From positions 1-14,651 of the forward strand of contig DDXK01000103.1 of assembly GCA_002347185.1 (NCBI GenBank): a stretch of DNA of 14,651 bases, given 5' to 3'. The notes under the pieces were generated by a model, which ran no database searches, had not been told where the DNA came from, and saw only the letters and a list, made by a program, of their open reading frames with translations. A program made the translations under genes and the position numbers. Shown in pieces: positions 8,259 through 14,651 of this stretch (the first letter of the stretch is position 1; each line of letters begins with the position of its first letter). This stretch comes from Desulfobulbaceae bacterium UBA2262. Its GTDB lineage: Bacteria; Desulfobacterota; Desulfobulbia; Desulfobulbales; Desulfurivibrionaceae.

Positions 8259-8288
8259 ATTGTCGGGGAAGCGGGGCGGAAAAGTCAA
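8259..8288 (-). promoter_or_regulatory. Promoter of the DUF748 gene
   Basis: Minus-strand TTGACT (8283-8288, 5/6) is separated by 18 bases from GACAAT (8259-8264, 4/6). It gives a leader of roughly 55-60 bases to the GTG start. It lies in the 110-base gap after the GGDEF gene, so the DUF748 gene can be transcribed independently of that gene. Confidence 0.6.
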
Positions 8289-8302
8289 GCCGCCCACGGG
8301 AA

Positions 8303-8320
8303 ATCAGGTGGCCACCTGAT
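8303..8320. repeat. Perfect 18-bp palindrome at the GGDEF stop codon
   Basis: ATCAGGTGGCCACCTGAT is fully self-complementary. It contains the stop codon and last codons (Asn-Gln-Val-Ala-Thr) of the GGDEF gene and ends 15 bases upstream of the -35 of the DUF748 promoter. No T tract follows, so it is not an ordinary terminator. It could be an operator or chance. Confidence 0.6.
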
Positions 8321-9521
8321 TGCGGCCGCCATTCTTGGCGCGGTAAAGTGCCTGATCCGCCGCCTTGATCACCGCATGGGGGCCATCGCCGCCGCCCTTG
8401 CGCTGGGCCACGCCGATGCTGATGGTGAGCGAGACCCTTTTTCCCGCCCCGCCGCTCTTCTGCCTGCCACCCGTTTTTTTCCTGGACCGGCCTTGCCCAC
8501 GGATGGAAAAGCCGGCCGCCGCCACGGCCTGACGGATTTTTTCCAAATGGGGCAGGGCCTCGTCCACATCCTTCCCCGGGAAAAGGATGGTGAACTCTTC
8601 GCCTCCATAGCGGAAGGGCCGGCCGCCGCCGCCCACCCGGCGCAGTTTGCCGGCGACCATGGCGAGAACCTGATCCCCCACGTCGTGCCCGTAACGGTCA
8701 TTGAACTTTTTGAAAAAATCGATATCGACCATGGCCACACTGTAGGTGCCGTGCAGCTTGAGCAGGGCCTCGTTCAGGGCGCGCCGGGCCGGCAGCCCGG
8801 TCAGTTCATCCCGGAAAGCCATGCCGTGCGCGGCCTCCAAGGTGGCGACGATCAGGAGCAGGCAGGCGACCCCAAAATAATAGGAAGATTCCAGGCCAGG
8901 ATCGCTGACATTGACGGCGAAAACCGTGGAGACCAGGGCCCAGAACAGCCCGTGTTCCAGGGGATCGCGGTTGCGGTGAAAGCGGCAGAGAAGCAGAAGT
9001 CCTGCCAGCCCGTAGGCGGCCAGGGCCGGGTAGCCGATAGTGACCCCGGCAAGAGCGAGCTCCCCCAGGCCGGACAGTCCGGCGCTGATCTCCCGGCCAT
9101 AGGCGAGATAGAGGCCGGCCAGCAACAGCGGCTGGCCCAGAATCAGGCCGAGGCGGCAGAGGCCGAAAACGGTGAGGATGCCCCGCTCGCGCCAGAGGGA
9201 AATCAGGGCCAGGTTGAGGGGCAAAAGGAGGTTTGCGGTCAAAAAAAGGTAGCGGGCCAGCTGCTCGTCCGCTCCCTCCAGGCCGCCGTGACTGAGAAGA
9301 AGCTGATCGGCCAGCAGGAGCAGGAGTACGGCAAAAAAGAGCCGGCTGCGGTTGAAGCGCCAGGCAAAGAGCAGGGCCGCCCCGCCGGCCAGGGAGGGCA
9401 GGAGCCAGGTCAGCTCCAGCAGCCATTGGGCGACGGATTCATGACGCAGGGCGGCAACGGCCGCCGTCAGCAGCAGGCCGCCCGGGGCCAGATAGGCAAA
9501 CAATACCCGCAGAAAAAACAT
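8304..9521 (-). CDS. Membrane diguanylate cyclase (GGDEF domain)
   Basis: Predicted enzyme making c-di-GMP from two GTP, 405 residues. The N-terminal half (about 5-230) is mostly hydrophobic and holds about seven or eight membrane helices with no recognised ligand domain. The GGDEF domain starts at FRDELTGLPARRAL (236-249), includes MVDIDFFKKFND and YGHDVGD, and has the catalytic RYGGEEF at 304-310. The usual product-inhibition I-site (RxxD five residues before GGEEF) is replaced by a Gly-rich stretch, so feedback inhibition is probably absent. A basic Gly/Lys/Arg insert (about 339-362) precedes SLTISIGVA, as in a known subset of GGDEF proteins. The C-terminal ALYRAKNGGRN is typical. The ATG at 9519-9521 has GGAGG four bases upstream. 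It lies first in the minus-strand series and is divergent from the nitroreductase. The signal sensed is unknown. Confidence 0.93.
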   Translation of the reverse strand: MFFLRVLFAYLAPGGLLLTAAVAALRHESVAQWLLELTWLLPSLAGGAALLFAWRFNRSRLFFAVLLLLLADQLLLSHGGLEGADEQLARYLFLTANLLLPLNLALISLWRERGILTVFGLCRLGLILGQPLLLAGLYLAYGREISAGLSGLGELALAGVTIGYPALAAYGLAGLLLLCRFHRNRDPLEHGLFWALVSTVFAVNVSDPGLESSYYFGVACLLLIVATLEAAHGMAFRDELTGLPARRALNEALLKLHGTYSVAMVDIDFFKKFNDRYGHDVGDQVLAMVAGKLRRVGGGGRPFRYGGEEFTILFPGKDVDEALPHLEKIRQAVAAAGFSIRGQGRSRKKTGGRQKSGGAGKRVSLTISIGVAQRKGGGDGPHAVIKAADQALYRAKNGGRNQVAT

Positions 9522-9572
9522 GCTCCCTCCCGGCGCGCCCCTGCCAAGACCGATGCGCTCGCAAATGCAACA

Positions 9573-9601
9573 AACCTATTCGCCCCGGCTCGCTCCGTCA
9601 A
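9573..9601 (-). promoter_or_regulatory. Probable promoter of the GGDEF gene
   Basis: Minus-strand TTGACG (9596-9601, 5/6) is followed after exactly 17 bases by TAGGTT (9573-9578, 3/6). It lies in the divergent gap between the GGDEF and nitroreductase genes, about 50 bases before the GGDEF start. I saw no equally good plus-strand promoter for the nitroreductase in this gap. Confidence 0.5.
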
Positions 9602-9664
9602 GGACAATGCATACCCTTTCTTTTTTTGCAAAAGCAGGGCATGATGGACATCCATCGGCACCGC

Positions 9665-9671
9665 AAGGAGG
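9665..9671 (+). promoter_or_regulatory. Ribosome binding site deciding the GTG start of the nitroreductase
   Basis: AAGGAGG lies eight bases before the GTG at 9680-9682. The earlier in-frame TTG (9626) and ATG codons (9641, 9644) have no comparable site, and the ferredoxin domain begins only about nine residues after the GTG. Confidence 0.75.
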
Positions 9672-9679
9672 GTCCTGAC

Positions 9680-10582
9680 GTGACAGCCATTCCGGCCCAG
9701 ATCGACAGCGAGAAATGCACCGGTTGCGGGCTCTGCCTCACGGTTTGCCCGGACGACACCTTTTCCCTTGTCGCGGGCAGGGCCGTGATCACCGGGCAAC
9801 GCTGTCTGGCCTGCGGCCATTGCGCCGCGGTCTGCCCGGCCGGGGCCATTCAGGTGGCCGGGCTTGCCGCCGCGCCTGACTTTGCCAGCTTTGCCGCCGA
9901 CCAGCGCTGGCTGCCCTTTGGCGAAGGCGACCTCCCCCAGCTCGTCCGGCTCCTCTTTTCGCGGCGCTCCTCCCGCAGCTACCAGGAGCGGGCGGTGGCT
10001 CGGGAACTCCTCGAGGACCTGGTCAGGATCGGCACCAGCGCCCCTTCCGGCACCAACAGCCAGGCCTGGACCTTCACCATTCTGCCTTCCCGCAAGGCCG
10101 TGACCGCCCTGGGGAGAGAAGTCGCCCGCTACTTCAGGCGACTGAACAGGCTGGCGGCTCAACCGCTTCTCCGCAACGGTCTGCGAATTTTCGGCAAACC
10201 GGCCTTGAGCGACTATTACCAGCGCTACTCCCAGACAATCGCCCAGGGGCTGCTGGAATGGGAGGAACAGGGCCGGGACCGCCTCTTCCACGGCGCGCCC
10301 GCCGTCATCATCGTCGGCAGCGGGCCCGACGCCAGCTGCCCGCGCGAGGACGGCCTGCTGGCCAGCCAGAACATCCTGCTGGCCGCGCACGCCATGGGCC
10401 TGGGCTCCTGCCTGATCGGCTTTGCCGTCGCGGCCATGGAGAAGGATCCGTCCATCAAGGCGGCCCTGGGCATCCCCCGGGAAGAAGTGGTGGTGGCGGT
10501 CATCGCCTTGGGGTACCCGACGGAACCCTACCGGCGGCTTACCGGAAGAAAGGTGGTGCGGCCACGCTATTTCCTGGGATAA
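9680..10582 (+). CDS. Ferredoxin-nitroreductase fusion (2x[4Fe-4S] plus FMN nitroreductase)
   Basis: Predicted cytosolic flavoprotein of 300 residues. The N-terminus is a two-cluster ferredoxin: C13-T-G-C16-G-L-C19-x3-C23-P and C42-L-A-C45-G-H-C48-x3-C52-P. From about residue 90 follows a nitroreductase-family FMN domain: RRSSRSYQ (95-102), APSGTNSQAW (121-130), and the later LAAHAMGLGSCLIG, then EVVVAVIALGYP. The fusion lets electrons pass from ferredoxin-type clusters to FMN; the acceptor is unknown (nitro compounds, quinones or another substrate). Such fusions are common in strict anaerobes. The start at GTG is chosen from AAGGAGG at 9665-9671; a longer version from 9626 would add 18 residues that look non-conserved. 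The gene is divergent from the GGDEF gene and followed by a probable terminator at 10600-10651. Confidence 0.9.
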   Translation: MTAIPAQIDSEKCTGCGLCLTVCPDDTFSLVAGRAVITGQRCLACGHCAAVCPAGAIQVAGLAAAPDFASFAADQRWLPFGEGDLPQLVRLLFSRRSSRSYQERAVARELLEDLVRIGTSAPSGTNSQAWTFTILPSRKAVTALGREVARYFRRLNRLAAQPLLRNGLRIFGKPALSDYYQRYSQTIAQGLLEWEEQGRDRLFHGAPAVIIVGSGPDASCPREDGLLASQNILLAAHAMGLGSCLIGFAVAAMEKDPSIKAALGIPREEVVVAVIALGYPTEPYRRLTGRKVVRPRYFLG

Positions 10583-10599
10583 AAAGAAGGCAGGATATA

Positions 10600-10651
10600 G
10601 GGCAAAGATACGAAGGCTCCCCCGCCGCCGGGCCTTTGCCCCTGTTTTTTT
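10600..10651 (+). terminator. Probable terminator after the nitroreductase
   Basis: GGGCAAAG (10600-10607) pairs perfectly with CTTTGCCC (10634-10641) across a 26-base GC-rich loop, and seven T follow at 10645-10651. A smaller alternative hairpin, GGGC-CTTT-GCCC, ends at the same place. It sits 18 bases after the nitroreductase stop and only 23 bases before slyX, so slyX may depend on read-through. Confidence 0.58.
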
Positions 10652-10674
10652 CATTACGACAAGCGAGCGAGAGC

Positions 10675-10851
10675 ATGGAAGCCCGGATCATTGAACTGGA
10701 ATCCCGCCTGGCCTTTCAGGAAAACACCATAGAGGAGCTGAACGGCGTCCTGGCCGACCAGCAAAGCCAACTCGAGACACTGGCCAGGGAAGTCGACGGG
10801 CTGAAGGCCCTGCTGACCAGGGTGCTGCCCCTGCTGGCGGATGGCCAGTAG
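10675..10851 (+). CDS. slyX: SlyX family protein
   Basis: Small protein of 58 residues, near the usual SlyX length (about 70). The whole sequence reads as one amphipathic coiled coil: MEARIIELESRLAFQENTIE at the start, then LNGVLADQQSQLETLAREV, ending in LLTRVLPLL. The motif ESRLAFQE-TIEELN is the SlyX family hallmark. The biochemical role is not established. The ribosome site is weak (GAG six bases before the ATG). The gene sits between a probable terminator and the helicase gene; its stop is 13 bases before the preferred helicase start, so the two are probably cotranscribed. Confidence 0.85.
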   Translation: MEARIIELESRLAFQENTIEELNGVLADQQSQLETLAREVDGLKALLTRVLPLLADGQ

Positions 10852-10864
10852 GCAGGGAATCGAC

Positions 10865-12211
10865 ATGGATACCCCCTTCACCCTCATGGTGGGCAGCGAG
10901 GCTCTCCTGACCGGCGCCTCGCCCCACCTGCGCGAGGCCCTCAAAAAACGGCTCACCATCGACAACCCGCAGTACCTGGACGCCAAGAAATACAGCCGCT
11001 GGCTGGGAAAGAAGATCAAGCCCCAACTCTATTTTTACACAGAGGAGGGCGAGTCCATCCGTTTTCCCAGGGGCTACGCCAACCAGGCCATTCTGCTGGC
11101 CCGAAAATTCATGCGCCGCGACCCCAGGATCATCGACCGCCGGCAGACCCTGCCGCCGGTGGACTTCTCCTTCCAGGGCAGCCTGCGGCCCTATCAGGAG
11201 GAGGCCATCGCCGCTCTCGGCCAGCGGGATTTCGGGGTGCTCGAGGCGGGTACCGGCTCCGGCAAGACGGTGATCGCCCTCGCCCTCATCGCCAGGCGGA
11301 AGCAGCCGACCCTGGTCTTGGTGCACACCAAGGAGCTCCTCTACCAGTGGGCGGAGCGGGCCAGGGCCTTCCTCGGCGTCGAGGCGGGGCTGATCGGGGA
11401 TGGCAACTTCTCCATCGCCCCCCTTACCATCGCCATTGTCAATTCCGCGAAAAAACGGCTGGCCGAGCTGCCGGACAAGTTCGGCCAGCTCTGCGTGGAC
11501 GAATGCCACCGGGTTCCGGCCTCCCTCTTCACCGAGGTGGTCTCTGCCTTTCATTGCCGCTATCTGCTGGGCCTTTCCGCCACCGCCTTCCGGCGGGACG
11601 GCCTCACCGGACTGATCTCCATCTACCTGGGAGACCGGGCCTTCAAGGTGGAAACGGAAGAGCTGCACGCCAGCGGCGCCGTGCTCAAGCCCGAATTCAT
11701 CCAGCGGCCCACGGAATTCCGCTACGTCTACCGGGGCAACTACCAGGCCCTGATGAAGGCCCTCACCGGCGACGCGGCCCGAAACCAGCTCATCGTCGAG
11801 GAGATCGCCAGGGAGGCGACGACCGCCGCGGGCACCATCCTGGTGGTGAGCGACCGGGTCAGGCACTGCGAAGAGCTTTCGGCTCTTCTGGAAAAGCAGG
11901 GGATCCACTCCGCGGTGCTCACCGGCAAGCTGCCGGCGGAACAGCGCACCGCCCTGGTGGAGGAGATCCGCAAGGGAGGGATCAAGGTGCTCATCTCCAC
12001 GGTGCAGCTCATCGGCGAGGGTTTCGACTGCCCGGACCTGGCCACCCTCTTCCTCACCACGCCCATCAAGTTCACCGGCCGCCTCCTGCAGGTGGTGGGC
12101 CGGATCCTGCGGCCGGCGCAGGGCAAGCAACCCAGGGTCTACGACTATGTCGATCCGGTGGGGGTGCTCTCCTCCTCGGCCCAGAGCCGCTGGCTCACCT
12201 TCCGCAGCTAG
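10865..12211 (+). CDS. SF2 DEAD/DEAH-type helicase (XPB-like)
   Basis: ATP-dependent nucleic-acid helicase or translocase of 448 residues. After an N-terminal region of about 100 residues rich in basic residues (LDAKKYSRWLGKKIK), the core begins with a Q-like motif LRPYQEEAI (107-115). Walker A AGTGSGKT is at 128-135, motif Ia LVHTKELLYQW at 152-162, the DEAH box appears as DECH at 212-215, and motif III SAT is at 238-240. Domain 2 has the STVQLIGEGFDCPDL motif V region (378-392) and motif VI QVVGRILRP (409-417). This arrangement is the XPB/RAD25-like group of compact bacterial helicases; substrate unknown. The start at 10865 has AGGGA six bases upstream. An ATG at 10841 would overlap slyX by 11 bases and has no good site. 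No nuclease partner is adjacent, so a defence role is not suggested. Confidence 0.9.
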   Translation: MDTPFTLMVGSEALLTGASPHLREALKKRLTIDNPQYLDAKKYSRWLGKKIKPQLYFYTEEGESIRFPRGYANQAILLARKFMRRDPRIIDRRQTLPPVDFSFQGSLRPYQEEAIAALGQRDFGVLEAGTGSGKTVIALALIARRKQPTLVLVHTKELLYQWAERARAFLGVEAGLIGDGNFSIAPLTIAIVNSAKKRLAELPDKFGQLCVDECHRVPASLFTEVVSAFHCRYLLGLSATAFRRDGLTGLISIYLGDRAFKVETEELHASGAVLKPEFIQRPTEFRYVYRGNYQALMKALTGDAARNQLIVEEIAREATTAAGTILVVSDRVRHCEELSALLEKQGIHSAVLTGKLPAEQRTALVEEIRKGGIKVLISTVQLIGEGFDCPDLATLFLTTPIKFTGRLLQVVGRILRPAQGKQPRVYDYVDPVGVLSSSAQSRWLTFRS

Positions 12212-12279
12212 GCCACCCATCCTGACCTATTCTTGCAAAATCAGACAGTTACGCCTCCACTTTTTTTACCTTTGCAAAA

Positions 12280-12309
12280 TTGTCGCACCATGTTAAGAAG
12301 GCTTATTTT
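12280..12309 (+). promoter_or_regulatory. Possible porin promoter in an AT-rich leader
   Basis: TTGTCG (12280-12285) and TATTTT (12304-12309) are separated by 18 bases, each a 4/6 match. The 153-base gap between the helicase and the porin is clearly more AT-rich than its surroundings, as expected for a promoter and leader of a strongly expressed porin. Other AT-rich hexamers nearby (for example TTTAAT at 12335-12340) make the exact site uncertain. Confidence 0.3.
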
Positions 12310-12364
12310 GTGTGTTGTGAACGCCTATTCATTATTTAATTCCCGGAAGGAGATGGAGGAGAAG

Positions 12365-13872
12365 ATGATCAAGAAAATTTCTACCGTGGCCCTGGCGACC
12401 CTGGTTTGCCTGCCCACGCTGGCCTCTGCCGGCGCAGGCTCCGATCGGGTGGCTGACCTTGAGAAGCAGATGGCGGAGATGAGCCAGCTCTTCAACGCCC
12501 AGATGAAGGCGATGAAGGATGAAATCACCGCCCTCAAGGCCCAGAACGCCGAAATGGGCAAGGAAGTGGCCAGCGCCAGCGAGGCCGCAAAAAAGGGGGT
12601 TGAGCTGCCGGAGTGGACCCAGAATCTCTCCCTGGGCGGCGAGGTCACCTTCCGGGGCTACAATCTGCAGAACGTCTGGGATTTCAACGACAACACCGAC
12701 GGCGACAACCGCGACCTCTTCCGCCTCAAGGGCAGCCTCGCCGCCACCTACAAGGCCACGGACAATGTCAGCGCCAAGGTCCAGGTCACCAACCAGACCT
12801 GGGGCGAGGGGACCGGCACCGGCGACAACACCGACAACAAGGTCTTCCTGGACAACGCCTACATCAATGTGAAGAACCTGCTCAATCTGCCGGTGGAAGG
12901 CACCTTCGGCCGCCAGAACGTCATCTACGGCTCAGGCTTCGTCCTCCTGGACGCCAGTCCCAGTTCGGCTCCACCTCCATCTACTTCGACGGCATCAAGC
13001 TGCGCTGGAACCTCACCGACAACCTGATGCTGGACGGCATGTACCTGAAGGATCAGGAGAACAACACCGGCAACAATTACAACCCCGCCCTGGCATCCAC
13101 CACCGGCGGTCGCGGCGACGACATCACCCTCTCCGGCTTCTACCTGACCAACAAGAAATGCCCCATCACCGGCATGCAGCAGGAGCTTTACGCCCTGAAC
13201 CGCCACGATCAGTGGGTGGGCAAGGATATCTGGATGTACGGCGCCCGCCTCTCCGACAAGCTGGCCAACGGCTTTGACTACTCCCTGGAAGGCGCCCTCC
13301 AGACCGGCGACGCCACCGAGACCCTGGACCAGGACGCCTACGGCCTCAAGCTCGACGCCGGCTACACCTTCAAGGATCTGGGCTGGAAGCCGCGCCCCTA
13401 CGTCGGCTATGCCTTGATGAGCGGCGACGGCAATGCCAATGACGGCGACAACGAGCAGTGGGATGTCTTCTACGGCGGCTGGCCGCAGTGGGGCGACCTC
13501 CTGGCCTGGAAGTATCTCAACATCGGCGCCGGAAACAACCTGAACACCGTCTATGGCCAGGACGATTACAGCAGGGTCACCGGGGAAGCGGTCTACTCCA
13601 ACCTGCAGATCGCCACCCTCGGCGTGGGCTTTGTCCCCTTTGACAAATTCACCGCCAACCTCTCCTACTCGGACCTCCAGTTCGACGAGACCACCGGGGG
13701 CGTGGACGACGATTTCGGCGACTACTACCAGGCGACCCTCAAGTACCAGTACAACAAACACCTGAGCTTCTCCCTCTATGCCGCCCTGCTCGATCCGGGC
13801 AAGGCCTTCACCGATCAGGGCATGGATGACGAGGCCACGGAAGTGTACTGGGAAACCCAGTTCAAGTTCTAA
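12365..13872 (+). pseudogene. Outer-membrane beta-barrel porin with a one-base frameshift
   Basis: Porin-like gene that would encode about 502 residues if one missing base were restored. The ATG (12365-12367) has GGAGG five bases upstream. A signal peptide (MIKKISTVALATLVCLPTLASA, cleavage after about residue 22) is followed by a coiled coil (about 27-75, DLEKQMAEM...) and then barrel strands with alternating aromatic and polar residues (LGGEVTFRGYNLQ, LSFSLYAALL). It ends in Lys-Phe, fitting the outer-membrane assembly signal. The layout resembles alginate-export-like or trimeric coiled-coil porins; substrate unknown. The frame breaks near 12953-12961: upstream it reads GSGFVLLDA, downstream SQFGSTSIYFDG, offset by -1. 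As written, the first frame ends at 13027. Both halves keep normal porin sequence and codon use, so the break is recent or an assembly error. A strong terminator follows. Confidence 0.8.
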
Positions 13873-13897
13873 GGGGCCTGTTCACGTTGTGTTCCGC

Positions 13898-13930
13898 AAG
13901 GGGGTGGCAGAGATGCTTCCCCCTTTTTTT
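13898..13930 (+). terminator. Strong intrinsic terminator after the porin gene
   Basis: AAGGGGG (13898-13904) pairs with CCCCCTT (13919-13925), and inside it GGCA pairs with TGCT around a GAGA tetraloop with one T-T mismatch. A run of seven T (13924-13930) closes it. It begins 26 bases after the porin stop. Confidence 0.87.
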
Positions 13931-13932
13931 GC

Positions 13933-13964
13933 CCTCCTCGCCCCCTGAGCATGGCGAAAGGAGG
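13933..13964. repeat. Hairpin 2 in the porin-iorA gap
   Basis: CCTCCTCGCC (13933-13942) pairs with GGCGA-AA-GGAGG (13953-13964), ten base pairs with a two-base AA bulge and a ten-base loop. It lies three bases after the terminator T tract and lacks its own T tail, so it is not a second terminator on the plus strand. Confidence 0.5.
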
Positions 13965-13980
13965 ATGGCCGGCGGCCGGG

Positions 13981-14012
13981 GGCAGAAACTTGCCCGGGCA
14001 GGGCTTTCTGCC
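13981..14012. repeat. Hairpin 3 in the porin-iorA gap
   Basis: GGCAGAAA (13981-13988) pairs with TTTCTGCC (14005-14012), and inside it GCCC (13992-13995) pairs with GGGC (14001-14004) around GGGCA, with a CTT bulge: twelve base pairs in all. An alternative is the perfect palindrome TGCCCGGGCA (13991-14000). It ends two bases before the -35 of the probable iorA promoter. Confidence 0.55.
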
Positions 14013-14014
14013 GG

Positions 14015-14043
14015 TTGAAGAGCGCGAGGATCCATGGTACAAG
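14015..14043 (+). promoter_or_regulatory. Probable iorA promoter
   Basis: TTGAAG (14015-14020, 4/6) is followed after exactly 17 bases by TACAAG (14038-14043, 4/6), giving a leader of about 50 bases to the iorA GTG. It is the only well-spaced pair seen in the gap and follows the terminator and two hairpins. Confidence 0.47.
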
Positions 14044-14099
14044 TCACCTTTCGCGATGCGTAGTTCTACCGACCAGCAATCGATCTCAAGGAGCAGACA

Positions 14100-14651
14100 G
14101 TGACGCAGAAAAAATCGGCCACAGAAAAGCTCTGGCTTTCCGGCAACGAGGCCCTGGCCATGGGCGCATACGAGGCCTCGGTGAAGGTCGCCTCGGGCTA
14201 CCCCGGCACCCCGTCCACGGAAATCCTCGAAAATCTCGCCACCTACAAGGGTGTCTACAGCGAATGGGCGCCCAACGAAAAGGTCGGCCTGGAAGTGGCC
14301 ATCGGCGCCTCCTTTGCCGGAGCCCGGGCCCTGGCCACCATGAAGCATGTCGGCCTCAACGTGGCGGCGGACCCGCTCTTCACCGCCTCCTACACCGGAG
14401 TGCGCGGCGGCCTGGTGGTGGTGGTGGCGGACGATCCTTCCATGTACAGCTCCCAGAACGAACAGGACAGCCGCAACTATGCCTATGCCGCCAAGCTGCC
14501 CATGCTGGAACCGGCCGATCCGGCCGAGGCCAAGGAGTTCCTGAAACGCGCCTACCAGATCAGCGAGGAGTTCGACAGCCCGGTGCTGCTCAGAAGCTGC
14601 ACCCGGGTCGCGCACGTGAAGGGCGTGGTCACCAGGGGCAAGGTCGCCAAG
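14100..14651 (+). CDS. iorA: Indolepyruvate:ferredoxin oxidoreductase alpha subunit, 5' part
   Basis: The alpha subunit of the enzyme that oxidatively decarboxylates arylpyruvates (from Trp, Phe, Tyr) to aryl-acetyl-CoA with ferredoxin as acceptor; it is thiamine-diphosphate dependent and oxygen sensitive. The first 184 residues are present of a usual 580-640. The pyruvate-ferredoxin-oxidoreductase-type N-terminal domain is clear: LSGNEALAMGA (13-23), GYPGTPSTEI (33-42), EWAPNEKVGLEVAIGAS (55-71), ATMKHVGLNVAADPLF (79-94), and VADDPSMYSSQNEQDSR (109-125) as in IorA. The TPP-binding and C-terminal ferredoxin parts lie beyond the right edge; iorB is expected next. The start is GTG with AAGGAG six bases upstream (14088-14093). 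Its own promoter and the upstream terminator make it the first gene of a new unit. Confidence 0.93.
   Translation, partial: MTQKKSATEKLWLSGNEALAMGAYEASVKVASGYPGTPSTEILENLATYKGVYSEWAPNEKVGLEVAIGASFAGARALATMKHVGLNVAADPLFTASYTGVRGGLVVVVADDPSMYSSQNEQDSRNYAYAAKLPMLEPADPAEAKEFLKRAYQISEEFDSPVLLRSCTRVAHVKGVVTRGKVAK

Noticed and set aside
8169..9644. Plus-strand open frame of 491 residues opposite the GGDEF gene
   Set aside because: Antisense shadow; the minus strand carries a full GGDEF domain and membrane helices.
9467..12220. Minus-strand open frames of 395 and 510 residues opposite the nitroreductase and the helicase
   Set aside because: The plus strand carries all ferredoxin, FMN and helicase motifs; the minus frames are Gly/Ala/Arg-rich without domains.
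12233..12280. TTGCAAAAT repeated at 12233 and 12272, with a similar TTTTGCAAAA at 9624
   Set aside because: Short AT-rich words in AT-rich leaders; three loose copies in unrelated contexts are not enough to call an operator.
12925..13761. Minus-strand open frame of 278 residues opposite the porin
   Set aside because: Val/Gly/Ala-rich shadow of a barrel gene; it does not explain the frameshift.
13965..14018. Seventeen-codon open frame after AAAGGAGG in the porin-iorA gap, a possible leader peptide
   Set aside because: The Shine-Dalgarno sequence abuts the ATG with no spacer, and the frame runs through hairpin 3 into the candidate promoter.
1..14651. tRNA, rRNA, CRISPR arrays, insertion sequences, integrases or attachment sites
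   Set aside because: None seen on either strand; gaps are short and filled by the promoters, terminators and hairpins listed.

Overview
The window is high-GC bacterial chromosome with dense coding and no sign of mobile DNA. It most resembles an anaerobic Gram-negative of the Desulfobacterota (sulfate- or sulfur-reducer type). The evidence is an oxygen-sensitive indolepyruvate:ferredoxin oxidoreductase, a ferredoxin-nitroreductase fusion, a c-type-heme sensor kinase, a DUF748/AsmA-like envelope protein and an outer-membrane porin, all found together in that phylum. The taxon is an inference from gene content, not from a marker gene. Several genes start with GTG behind a good Shine-Dalgarno sequence (DUF748 protein, heme kinase, nitroreductase, iorA).

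Left part, minus strand, about 1-9521. Six genes point the same way. In order of transcription they are a membrane diguanylate cyclase (GGDEF), a 1064-residue DUF748 envelope protein with its own promoter, a DUF3365 (Tll0287-like) sensor kinase with a CxxCH heme site, a stand-alone Rcp1-type receiver, a cytosolic hybrid kinase (receiver-GAF-HisKA-HATPase-receiver), and the 5' part of ettA, which leaves the window on the left. The kinase, receiver and hybrid kinase form one tight unit (19-base gap, then a TGATG stop/start overlap). They look like a redox or heme-sensing phosphorelay in which no member has a DNA-binding output domain.

Right part, plus strand, about 9680-14651. A ferredoxin-nitroreductase is transcribed divergently from the GGDEF gene and ends at a probable terminator. 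Next come slyX and an SF2 (XPB-like) helicase, and then an outer-membrane porin gene broken by a one-base frameshift. A strong terminator, two further hairpins and a probable promoter lead into the 5' part of iorA, which runs off the right end.

Points that stand out are the heme-kinase phosphorelay and its lack of the cysteine expected as axial heme ligand, the porin frameshift, the structured porin-iorA intergenic region, a perfect 18-bp palindrome at the GGDEF stop next to the DUF748 promoter, an in-frame G9 tract in the DUF748 gene, and paired 11-bp repeats upstream of the heme kinase. I found no clear evidence of a wholly new system.
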